DNA of 12,031 bases, taken from positions 1 to 12,031 of the forward strand of contig CALBXV010000588.1 of the NCBI GenBank assembly GCA_937890045.1. The letters run 5' to 3'. Every line of letters starts with the position of its first letter. Within the stretch, counting starts at the first letter, position 1. The position numbers and the translations under genes were made by a program. Of this stretch, positions 1 through 6,987 are shown piece after piece. The stretch is from an uncultured archaeon. Lineage in GTDB: Archaea > Thermoproteota > Nitrososphaeria > Nitrososphaerales > CALBXV01. The notes below the pieces were generated by a model. The model saw nothing but the letters and a program-made list of their open reading frames with translations, was not told the origin of the DNA and did not search any database.

Positions 1-245
1 TTGAAAGACCAAAAATTAAAGCAATCTCTGATTTTAGTATTAATGTAGGTATTTCTGTATGTAGTAATAAAGTATTAAATTATTGTAATAATAAAGGTGA
101 TTTTTATAAAGATACTGTACCTTTAATGATTAAAAAAGGGGAATTTCTTAGTAAATACAATATACCAGATTTTATAGATATTGGAACGTTTAGTAATATT
201 GAAAAAGCTACTAAAACAATACGTAAACTTAATTCTAGTGCATAA
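1..245 (+). CDS. Nucleotide-sugar pyrophosphorylase, C-terminal fragment (NTP_transferase family)
   Basis: Only the last 80 codons are present; the reading frame begins at base 3, runs in from the left edge and ends with TAA at 243-245. The fragment starts with an E-R-P-K segment, like the conserved E-K-P of sugar-phosphate nucleotidyltransferases. It continues with I-N-V-G-I-S-V, corresponding to the usual N-x-G-I-Y-V strand, and has F-I-D-I-G-T-F near the end, corresponding to the conserved W-x-D-I-G-T-P metal and substrate site. Enzymes of this family join a sugar 1-phosphate to an NTP to give the NDP-sugar that glycosyltransferases or sugar-modifying enzymes use. The specificity (mannose, glucose or heptose 1-phosphate; GTP, CTP or dTTP) cannot be told from the tail. 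It lies 6 bases before the next gene, so the two are probably co-transcribed. The family call is fairly secure; the substrate is unknown. Confidence 0.8.
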   Translation, partial: ERPKIKAISDFSINVGISVCSNKVLNYCNNKGDFYKDTVPLMIKKGEFLSKYNIPDFIDIGTFSNIEKATKTIRKLNSSA

Positions 246-251
246 TTTAGC

Positions 252-1073
252 ATGAAAACCCAAAATTCATTACCATTAGTAACTGTTATTATTCCTACTA
301 AAAATGCAGGTAAGACTCTCACTCTTTGTCTCCAATCTTTAAAAAAACAAACATATAAAAAACTTGAAATTATAGTTGCAGATGGCGAAAGTAAAGATAA
401 TACTATATCAATATGTAAGAAATTTAATGTTAAAATATTAACTGTGAAGTCACATATTGAAAGAACTACAAAAAAAAATCTTGCTGCTGCCTCTGCTAAA
501 GGTGAATATGTTTACTTTATAGATGCTGATTTTGAATTACAATCTAATGTAATAGAAGAATGTGTTAATTTATGCACTAAAAACTATGATGCTATTATAG
601 TTCCAGAAAAAGTATACGGATATAATAGTTTTTGGTCTCGTTGTAGACAACTTGAAGTACTATGTTATAACGGTGATGATTTAGTTGAATCACCTAGATT
701 TATTAAAAAACATGTTTTTATGGATGTTAAAGGATTTGATGAACAGTTAATCTTTGGTGAAGAAAATGATTTATGTTATAGAATTCGAAACTCCGGTTAT
801 CGTGTAGCGCGTACAAAATCTTGGCTTTATCATCATGAGGGCCCTGTCTCTTCAGTTATACTTCGAAAAATATATTATGGTAATACTGCGTTTAAGTATA
901 TTAAAAAACAACGATTTGATGCCTTAGCCCGTTTTCAACCTATTAGATTAGGTTGGATTCACCATCGTAAACTTCTTAGTCGTTATCCATCGTACGCTAT
1001 TGGACTTTTTGTTTTAAAATTTATACAATATTTAGCCGCGTTTCTTGGCTTATTAATTAAATTCATTAGATAA
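252..1073 (+). CDS. Family 2 (GT-A fold) glycosyltransferase
   Basis: A 273-residue protein with the layout of GT2 enzymes, which transfer a sugar from an NDP-sugar to a growing glycan at the cytoplasmic face of the membrane. Residues 10-16 form the first strand (V-T-V-I-I-P-T) followed by K-N, and A-D-G-E-S at 43-47 is the nucleotide-binding loop. D91-A-D93 is the DXD metal site. The G-E-E-N-D stretch at 169-173 matches the acidic catalytic-base region, and H195-H196-E-G follows it. A hydrophobic segment at about 249-269 probably anchors the C terminus in the membrane. The ATG at 252 is 6 bases past the previous stop and puts the first strand at the normal distance from the N terminus. No ribosome binding site is visible. 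Donor and acceptor are unknown. Confidence 0.88.
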   Translation: MKTQNSLPLVTVIIPTKNAGKTLTLCLQSLKKQTYKKLEIIVADGESKDNTISICKKFNVKILTVKSHIERTTKKNLAAASAKGEYVYFIDADFELQSNVIEECVNLCTKNYDAIIVPEKVYGYNSFWSRCRQLEVLCYNGDDLVESPRFIKKHVFMDVKGFDEQLIFGEENDLCYRIRNSGYRVARTKSWLYHHEGPVSSVILRKIYYGNTAFKYIKKQRFDALARFQPIRLGWIHHRKLLSRYPSYAIGLFVLKFIQYLAAFLGLLIKFIR

Positions 1074-1085
1074 AGTAGATTTATT

Positions 1086-2216
1086 TTGTATGAATTTAAT
1101 GTAATAATTGGACCTGAAAAATATAGACATATTAGAGAGATTAATCAATTTATTGATTTATCAGACTTTAAATCAGTTTTTATTACTGCAAATAATTATG
1201 TTCCATTTAAACATAATGTCAACTATTGTAATAGTCAAATTAATATAATCTTGCCTGATTTAATAGTTAAACCATTTGTTCGTAAGCCTTACGGTCCAGT
1301 TAGTTTTATAAATCTAAAAAATTTGGATAAAATGTTAACTGGAGATCTAATAAACTGTGTTGAATTATACTCTTTTGTAAGTTCTAAATGTGTTAAAATT
1401 GCTAAACAAAAAAAAATAAAAATTTGTTTATCATCTTGGGAAACTATATCTTCTAATCCATTATTTTATTTCCCGCCATATTCTTTTAATGTAAATAATG
1501 TGAAGAACTCTACTGATATGTTTATAGTTCCAACACATAAAGCTGCTTTATGTTTGGAAAATATAAAAATTGATAAAGAAAAAATTAAAGTAATTAAACC
1601 TGGTATAGATACTCTTAAATTTAAACCTAGTAAACATTATCATGATAAATTCCGTATTTTATTTGTTGGCAGACTAGATTCTGAGAAAGGAATAAACATA
1701 TTACTAGAATCATTCCTTAAATTATATGATAAAATTAAGGAGGTTGAATTATGGTTTTGCGGTCCAACTCGTAGCGGTAAAAAGTTGTTTGATTATCTTA
1801 ATTATTTATCAAGTAAATATCCAATTAAAATATTTGGAGATGTGCCAAATGATAAATTATCTTCTATTTATAATCAATGTGATGTATTGTGTTTACCAAG
1901 TATAGATAGAACAAAATGGGGTTTTAAAATCTGGGAAGAACAATTTGGATGGACATTAATAGAAGCTATGTCTTGTGGATTACCAATTATTGCTTCTGAT
2001 TGTGGTGCTATTCAAGAAGTAATTGGAAGTCACAATTTCCTAGTAAACCAAAATTCTTCTAAAATGTTAAATGACGCATTTACTAAATTAGTTGAAAATC
2101 CTAATTTATTAAAAGAGATTGGTAAAATGAATAGATTACGTACTCTCCAATTTTATGATATTAACAAACAACGCGTTAAATTAAATGATGCTATGATAAA
2201 TTTAATTGAAAGTTAA
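1086..2216 (+). CDS. Family 4 (GT-B fold) glycosyltransferase, TTG start
   Basis: A 376-residue GT-B glycosyltransferase of family GT4, expected to be a retaining enzyme that uses an NDP-sugar. The C-terminal donor domain begins near residue 189 with R-I-L-F-V-G-R-L (R196) and E-K-G (K201), the phosphate-binding pair. E285 and E293 form the EX7E motif, followed by A-M-S-C-G-L-P-I-I-A-S. The N-terminal acceptor domain is not diagnostic. The only start that keeps the first beta strand is TTG at 1086; the next in-frame ATG would remove about 80 residues. An ATG at 1090 is out of frame and stops after four codons. GTAGATTTATT lies directly before the TTG, resembling the sequence before the 3417 and 6988 starts. 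The gene is 12 bases past the preceding gene and is followed at once by a second GT4 gene. Confidence 0.85.
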   Translation: MYEFNVIIGPEKYRHIREINQFIDLSDFKSVFITANNYVPFKHNVNYCNSQINIILPDLIVKPFVRKPYGPVSFINLKNLDKMLTGDLINCVELYSFVSSKCVKIAKQKKIKICLSSWETISSNPLFYFPPYSFNVNNVKNSTDMFIVPTHKAALCLENIKIDKEKIKVIKPGIDTLKFKPSKHYHDKFRILFVGRLDSEKGINILLESFLKLYDKIKEVELWFCGPTRSGKKLFDYLNYLSSKYPIKIFGDVPNDKLSSIYNQCDVLCLPSIDRTKWGFKIWEEQFGWTLIEAMSCGLPIIASDCGAIQEVIGSHNFLVNQNSSKMLNDAFTKLVENPNLLKEIGKMNRLRTLQFYDINKQRVKLNDAMINLIES

Positions 2217-2232
2217 TAGTGATAATGTATAT

Positions 2233-3363
2233 TTGAAGATCTTATTTCTTAATAGATGGGTTGGTTGTCAAAAAGGTGGTACTGAAAAACATATTATCGG
2301 TTTAGCCTCTAGTTTTGTTAAACGTGGTCATGATGTAAATATTATGACTACTGAAGGTCAAGAACTTAATTCATATCGTAATCGTATTAGTGTATGGGAT
2401 GTCCCAAAAAATAAGTGGGAAAAACCTTTTTCTAGAGCAATTAGCGAAGATCCTTTTCTACTTTTTTATTCATTCATGTTTCTTGTAAAAACATTTGCTA
2501 TTATGTTACAAGCTTCAATTAGAGGAGTTAAATTTGATATAATATCTATTCATTCTCCTCTTGAAGGGATGTTTTTATTATTTTTTGGATGGATTTTTAG
2601 AGTTCCACATATATGGGTTCTAGAAGGTTATTCTAAATTAGAAACATGGCTAGCTCATTTCGCTAAATCCACAATAGCAATTTCTGATTCACTTGCTGAA
2701 CATTGTTGGAAAAATCATAGTTATAAATATCCAGTAATACCTGTCGGTACTGACACAAATTTATTTAATTCACAGGGAAAAATATTTAAAAAACCCGAAA
2801 ATAAAATAGTAATTATTAATGTAAGTCGTATTTCAGAACATAAACGAATCGACGTTTTAATTAAAGCTGCATCTCAACTATTATCCATGAATTATAGAAA
2901 TAAATTTGAGATACGGATAATTGGTGATGGAAAAGATAAACTAAGTCTAGAAAAAATGGTTGAAAATGAAGGATTAACAGAGCACGTCACTTTCCTTGGA
3001 CGTGTATCTGAATCTGAACTTCCTAAACATTATAGATCTTCAGATATATTTGTAAATTGTGAATTAGCAGTAGATGAATATTGGGTCACGTGTGTAGAAG
3101 CTATTAGTTGTGGATTACCAGTTATATGGACATCTAAATCTAATTATAATGATAAAATATCTATACGTAAATGGGGACTTGAAGTTCCAGAAGATAATCC
3201 TGAACTACTTGCACGTATGATTATTAAAGTTGGTGAAGATATGAACTTGCGAAATAAACTTAGTACACGTGGATTAAAAATGGCCAAATCTTTTAGTTGG
3301 GATAAATTAGCCAATTCTTATGAAAAAATCTACAAACATGTGGATAATAAATTTAATAATTAA
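2233..3363 (+). CDS. Family 4 (GT-B fold) glycosyltransferase
   Basis: A 376-residue GT4 enzyme counted from TTG at 2233, which gives the typical N terminus M-K-I-L-F-L-N. A longer form from TTG at 2206 would overlap the previous gene and add nine unlikely residues. A GTGAT sequence ends 9 bases before the 2233 start and is a plausible ribosome binding site. G-G-T-E-K-H near residues 15-20 is the glycine-rich acceptor-domain loop common in GT4. R199 and K204 (V-S-R-I-S-E-H-K) are the donor phosphate contacts. The usual EX7E first glutamate seems to be aspartate (D281), with E289 conserved and followed by A-I-S-C-G-L-P-V. It should add one sugar to the same glycan as the neighbouring transferases; the donor is not determinable. 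Confidence 0.85.
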   Translation: MKILFLNRWVGCQKGGTEKHIIGLASSFVKRGHDVNIMTTEGQELNSYRNRISVWDVPKNKWEKPFSRAISEDPFLLFYSFMFLVKTFAIMLQASIRGVKFDIISIHSPLEGMFLLFFGWIFRVPHIWVLEGYSKLETWLAHFAKSTIAISDSLAEHCWKNHSYKYPVIPVGTDTNLFNSQGKIFKKPENKIVIINVSRISEHKRIDVLIKAASQLLSMNYRNKFEIRIIGDGKDKLSLEKMVENEGLTEHVTFLGRVSESELPKHYRSSDIFVNCELAVDEYWVTCVEAISCGLPVIWTSKSNYNDKISIRKWGLEVPEDNPELLARMIIKVGEDMNLRNKLSTRGLKMAKSFSWDKLANSYEKIYKHVDNKFNN

Positions 3364-3383
3364 TTATAACACCTAAATATTCA

Positions 3384-3393
3384 TTTATTTTAA
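3384..3393 (+). promoter_or_regulatory. Possible archaeal TATA box for the aminotransferase gene
   Basis: TTTATTTTAA centred about 29 bases before the ATG at 3417, the spacing expected for a leaderless or very short-leader archaeal transcript. The 53-base gap after the preceding gene leaves room for a promoter. The match is weaker than those before 5446 and 6988, and the background is very AT-rich. Confidence 0.35.
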
Positions 3394-3416
3394 TAATTTC
3401 ATATAGGTTGATTTAT

Positions 3417-4541
3417 ATGTCGAAAGTTAAGATACCTGTTGCTGCCCCGCTTATTACTGGTAAAGAACTTGAATATGTTAAAGAATGTATAAATTCTGGT
3501 TGGATCTCTTCACAAAGTAATTATGTTAATGAATTTGAATCTCGTTTTGCAAATTTTTGTCAATGTGAGTACGGTGTAACAACAAATAGTGGAACTACTG
3601 CATTACACTTAGCATTATCTACATTGAACATTGGTTCTTATGATGAAGTTATTATTCCCACGTTCACTATGATTGCTACTCCAAATTCTGTTATGTATAC
3701 TGGAGCTAAACCTGTTCTTGTAGATTCAGAAGTTAATCATTGGAATATTGATGTAAATAAAATTGAAAAGCAAATTACTAAAAAAACTAAAGCCATTATT
3801 CTAGTTCATACATATGGTCATCCAGTAGATATAGATCCAATTCTTGAGTTAGCTAAAGATTATAATTTATATGTAATCGAGGATGCTGCCGAAGCTCATG
3901 GTGCAGAGTATAAAGGAAAGAAAATTGGATCATTTGGACATATTAGTTGTTTTAGTTTTTATGCAAATAAAATTATTACTACTGGTGAAGGTGGAATTTT
4001 AGTTACAAAAGATAAAGAATTAGCTGAAAGAGCAAAATGGTTACGTGCTCACGCATTTGGTAAAGATGGAAAGCATTTTCATCATGAAGAACTTGGTTTT
4101 GGTTATAGAATGTCAGCATTACAAGCTGCATTTGGTTTAGGTCAACTTGATTCTATAGAAAATTTTGTTGATAGTAGAAGAAATAATGCTAAATTATACA
4201 AAGATTTACTTAATAATCTCTCCATATCAAATAAAATTATTCTGCAATCTGAGGCTTCATGGGCTAAAAACGTATATTGGATGTTTTCAATTTTAACTAC
4301 TGATTTCACCCCTATTTCTAGAAACCAATTAATGGATAACTTAGCTAGTGATGGTATTGAAACTCGTACATTTTTTTACCCAATTCACACTCAACCTATA
4401 TATTCTAATTTAAATAAAACTCACAATTTTCCTATATCTGAATATTTATCTAAATCTGGTATTAATTTACCTTCAGGAAATAATTTGACTGTAAAAAATA
4501 TTGAATATATATGTGATAAAATTAAAAACTATCTGAAGTGA
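3417..4541 (+). CDS. DegT/DnrJ/EryC1 sugar aminotransferase, GDP-perosamine synthase-like
   Basis: A 374-residue PLP enzyme that should transfer an amino group, normally from glutamate, to a 4-keto (or 3-keto) nucleotide sugar. The signatures are S-G-T-T-A-L-H at about 58-64, the cofactor-pairing aspartate in I-E-D-A-A-E-A-H-G (D156), and the PLP lysine in S-F-Y-A-N-K-I-I-T-T-G-E-G-G (K185). From memory the whole protein resembles GDP-perosamine synthases (RfbE/Per). The shared points include the N-terminal G-W-I-S-S, the E-A-H-G-A loop, I-E-T-R-T-F-F-Y-P-I-H near residue 325 and the late G-I-N-L-P-S. The ATG at 3417 is preferred over an in-frame TTG at 3408. The next gene is a sugar N-methyltransferase-like protein, and a 4,6-dehydratase that could make its substrate lies at 10872. 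GDP-perosamine as product is inference; other 4-amino-6-deoxy sugars are possible. Confidence 0.88.
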   Translation: MSKVKIPVAAPLITGKELEYVKECINSGWISSQSNYVNEFESRFANFCQCEYGVTTNSGTTALHLALSTLNIGSYDEVIIPTFTMIATPNSVMYTGAKPVLVDSEVNHWNIDVNKIEKQITKKTKAIILVHTYGHPVDIDPILELAKDYNLYVIEDAAEAHGAEYKGKKIGSFGHISCFSFYANKIITTGEGGILVTKDKELAERAKWLRAHAFGKDGKHFHHEELGFGYRMSALQAAFGLGQLDSIENFVDSRRNNAKLYKDLLNNLSISNKIILQSEASWAKNVYWMFSILTTDFTPISRNQLMDNLASDGIETRTFFYPIHTQPIYSNLNKTHNFPISEYLSKSGINLPSGNNLTVKNIEYICDKIKNYLK

Positions 4542-4543
4542 TA

Positions 4544-4553
4544 TCTATAATAA
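4544..4553 (+). promoter_or_regulatory. Weak TATA-like element before the methyltransferase gene
   Basis: TCTATAATAA centred about 32 bases before the ATG at 4581, inside a 39-base gap. Position and sequence fit an archaeal box A, but the gene could equally be read through from the aminotransferase gene. Confidence 0.25.
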
Positions 4554-4580
4554 TTAAAAAATTCTAATATTGTATGAACT

Positions 4581-5363
4581 ATGATGACAAATAACACAGA
4601 TAATATCTTTAATGGATTATACGCGCAATCTTATAATGCGTTTTATGATAAAAAAGATTATTCTGGTGAATGTGATATTATAGAAAATTTTCTAAATAAC
4701 TATGCTACTTCTAAAACACATAATATTCTAGATGCTGGTTGTGGTACCGGTAATCACTCAATTATACTTACTAAACGTGGATATAATATGGTTGGAGTAG
4801 ATAAATCTCAGACTATGATAAATAATGCCCAAAACTTTGCTTCAGAATTAAACTTTGATATAGATTTTGTCCAAAGTGATTTACGTAATTTAAAGTTAGG
4901 AAAAAAATTTAATGCATGTATTAGTATGTTTGCCGTTTTAAGTTATATGATTTCTGATACAGATGTTAATAATTATCTAAAAAGTATTAGACAACATTTG
5001 TTACCAGGATCACTTTTTATCTTTGATTTCTGGTATGGTCCTGGTGTTATTAACATTTCTCCATCTATGAGAGTTAAACTAATTGAACAAAATGAATCTG
5101 AAATATATAGATTAGCTAATCCTATTATAAATCAAAATGATCATACATGTAAAATTAAGTTCATAGTTATCCAAGTTAAAAATACACAAGTTCAAGATTC
5201 ACAGATTGAAGTTCATAATTGCCGTTATTTTTTTGAAGATGAGCTAAAGTCTTTTTTCCATAAAAATAAATTTGAATTAAAAAGCCTTCACTCTTTTCCT
5301 AATATTTCTACTAAACCTAATAAGAATACTTGGAACGCTTTAGGAATAGCTATTGCCATTTAA
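4581..5363 (+). CDS. Class I SAM-dependent methyltransferase, sugar N-methyltransferase-like
   Basis: A 260-residue Rossmann-fold methyltransferase. Motif I is I-L-D-A-G-C-G-T-G at 49-57. The acidic residue that binds the SAM ribose is D74 in V-G-V-D-K-S, and S-D-L around D100 is the adenine-side motif. S-M-F-A-V-L-S-Y at about 115-122 and the D-F-W stretch near 149-151 give it the look of the TylM1/DesVI group. That group N,N-dimethylates amino groups of dTDP-deoxyaminosugars in macrolide pathways. The N-terminal Y-D-K-K-D-Y segment also fits that group. It directly follows the sugar aminotransferase, so an amino-sugar substrate is a sensible inference. O-methylation, or action on another small molecule, is not excluded. 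Two adjacent ATGs (4581 and 4584) could start it. An ATG at 4574 is out of frame and closes after six codons. Confidence 0.8.
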   Translation: MMTNNTDNIFNGLYAQSYNAFYDKKDYSGECDIIENFLNNYATSKTHNILDAGCGTGNHSIILTKRGYNMVGVDKSQTMINNAQNFASELNFDIDFVQSDLRNLKLGKKFNACISMFAVLSYMISDTDVNNYLKSIRQHLLPGSLFIFDFWYGPGVINISPSMRVKLIEQNESEIYRLANPIINQNDHTCKIKFIVIQVKNTQVQDSQIEVHNCRYFFEDELKSFFHKNKFELKSLHSFPNISTKPNKNTWNALGIAIAI

Positions 5364-5411
5364 GAATAATAGCTCTAATTGATAATAATTGTTTATTTAT
5401 ACTAGAGAAAG

Positions 5412-5420
5412 TTTTTATAA
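5412..5420 (+). promoter_or_regulatory. Likely archaeal TATA box for the radical SAM gene
   Basis: TTTTTATAA centred about 30 bases before the ATG at 5446, within an 82-base gap. This is the expected box A position for a transcript that begins at or just before the start codon. There is no Shine-Dalgarno sequence before this ATG, which agrees with a leaderless message. The transcription start is not directly visible. Confidence 0.55.
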
Positions 5421-5445
5421 CTTTTAGGTTATTGAATTAATCCAT

Positions 5446-6921
5446 ATGGAAGTTTTAGTTGTTAATCCACCAGCATATTTTGGAAATCATTTGAGACATT
5501 TTATTCAAGGTGGAAGCAGATGGAGTTTTAGTATTTTTGTTCCACCAAGAATTAAAGAACATTATCTTCCATATCCGTTTAATCTCGGATATACATTATC
5601 ACTTTTAAAAACTACTACTGATGCTCAAGCTAAAGGAATTGATGCTTGTGCACTAGATATGGATGATAAAGAGTTTGTAAAAGAAATTAAATCGCATAAC
5701 CCAGATATGATTGTTTTAGATGTCCCTACTATTACATTTCCTTTAGTTATGCCATTATTAAAAGAAATTAAACAAGATGTAGGATGTGAAATTGTACTTG
5801 TTGGTGGTCATGTTACTGCTTTGTCATCTGATATTATGAAACAGTATGAATTTATTGACTATTGTTTATTAGCTGAATATGAACATACATTTAAAGAACT
5901 TGTTGTTAGAAAAATGAAATCTAACGATAATGTTGATGATATCAAAGGAATAGTATATCGTTCTAATGGTGAAATTAAAACCAATCATGCTAGTCTTCAA
6001 ACATTTAATCTAGATGATATGCCATATCCTGATAGAGATGATTTTTCCATATATGCTTACCATGATTTTGAAACAGCTGGACGTCCTCAAGTTCAGATGT
6101 TAACTTCATTAGGTTGTCCATATAGATGCTCTTTTTGTATGCCTGTTAGGATCATGTATCAAGATTCACCTACTTATAGAAGAAGGCAACCTGATAAAAT
6201 AGTTGATGAAATGGAATATACAAAAGAAAAATATCATGCTAAATCTGCTTATTTTGATGATGATACTTTTTCAGTTGATAAACATAGAGTTGCAGAATTA
6301 TGTAATGTAGTTATTAAACGAAAATTAGATATGCCTTGGACTGCTATGGGGGATGTTACATTGAAACGTGATAATCTTAAACTATTATCTCAAGCTGGTT
6401 GTGTAGGAGTTAAATTTGGTGTAGAAACATCTAGTATACATACTCTAGATGTAATTAGAAAAAACTTTGTGAAAATGGAAATGGTAAAAGACTTTGTAAA
6501 ATCATGTGAAGAATTTGGTATATGGTCACACGCTACATTTATAATTGGTTTGCCAAATGAAAAGAAAGAAGATACTCTAAAAACTATAGAATTTGCTAAA
6601 GAATTAAACCCTGATAGCGTCCAATTCTCTATTGCAACACCGTTTCCTGGTACACCATTTTATGAAGAAGCCAAAGTTAAAGGTTGGTTAGATACGGATG
6701 ATTTTACCAGATATGATGGAGGCAATTATTCTGTTCTAAATTATCCTACTATGAATCATAAAGAAATTGAATCTCTACATAGAAAAGCACTTAGAGAATG
6801 GTATCTAAAAGCAATAGTAAATGAAATTAAACACCCTAAACGAATTCGTAGAGTAATAAAATCTAAAAGCATTCAATATGCTACTCGTAAAACACTTAGT
6901 CATATATTTGGCGCTATGTAA
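5446..6921 (+). CDS. Cobalamin-binding-domain radical SAM enzyme (class B methyltransferase-like)
   Basis: A 491-residue protein in two parts. Residues about 1-170 form a Rossmann-like B12-binding domain: V-L-V-V-N-P-P at the N terminus, P-F-N-L-G-Y-T near 44-50 and V-G-G-H-V-T-A at 119-125. It lacks the D-x-H-x-x-G histidine motif, having D-A-C-A-L-D instead, as in many radical SAM enzymes with base-off cobalamin. The radical SAM core has C224-x3-C228-x2-C231 for the 4Fe-4S cluster. It is followed by Y-F-D-D-D-T-F at 269-275, G-V-K-F-G-V-E-T at 321-328 and P-F-P-G-T-P-F-Y at 399-406. Relatives (BchE-, GenK- and Fom3-like proteins) methylate unactivated carbons or catalyse other radical rearrangements. 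Its place between an N-methyltransferase gene and two sugar epimerases suggests a sugar or lipid-carrier substrate, but the reaction cannot be read from the sequence. Confidence 0.9.
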   Translation: MEVLVVNPPAYFGNHLRHFIQGGSRWSFSIFVPPRIKEHYLPYPFNLGYTLSLLKTTTDAQAKGIDACALDMDDKEFVKEIKSHNPDMIVLDVPTITFPLVMPLLKEIKQDVGCEIVLVGGHVTALSSDIMKQYEFIDYCLLAEYEHTFKELVVRKMKSNDNVDDIKGIVYRSNGEIKTNHASLQTFNLDDMPYPDRDDFSIYAYHDFETAGRPQVQMLTSLGCPYRCSFCMPVRIMYQDSPTYRRRQPDKIVDEMEYTKEKYHAKSAYFDDDTFSVDKHRVAELCNVVIKRKLDMPWTAMGDVTLKRDNLKLLSQAGCVGVKFGVETSSIHTLDVIRKNFVKMEMVKDFVKSCEEFGIWSHATFIIGLPNEKKEDTLKTIEFAKELNPDSVQFSIATPFPGTPFYEEAKVKGWLDTDDFTRYDGGNYSVLNYPTMNHKEIESLHRKALREWYLKAIVNEIKHPKRIRRVIKSKSIQYATRKTLSHIFGAM

Positions 6922-6962
6922 ATTATGATTAATTTGTTATCTACTTAATTTTTAATTTATTC

Positions 6963-6970
6963 TTTTTATA
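6963..6970 (+). promoter_or_regulatory. Likely archaeal TATA box for the TyvE-like epimerase gene
   Basis: TTTTTATA centred about 21 bases before the TTG at 6988, in a 66-base gap, suggesting a promoter for the second half of the cluster. The T-rich run just upstream (about 6946-6967) could also serve as the U-tract terminator of the radical SAM transcript. Confidence 0.5.
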
Positions 6971-6987
6971 TTAAACAGTTGATTTAT

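Noticed and set aside
104..322. Reverse-strand open frame of 72 codons.
   Set aside because: It lies opposite the pyrophosphorylase tail and the start of the GT2 gene, both of which have conserved motifs; its hydrophobic residues mirror the AT-rich coding strand.
2206..2232. Extended N terminus for the second GT4 gene from TTG 2206.
   Set aside because: It would overlap the previous gene and add nine residues before the typical first beta strand; TTG 2233 with GTGAT upstream fits better.
6913..6987. A stand-alone hairpin terminator after the radical SAM gene.
   Set aside because: Only a T-rich run was seen, without a stem; it overlaps the promoter-like sequence, so it is mentioned there rather than called separately.
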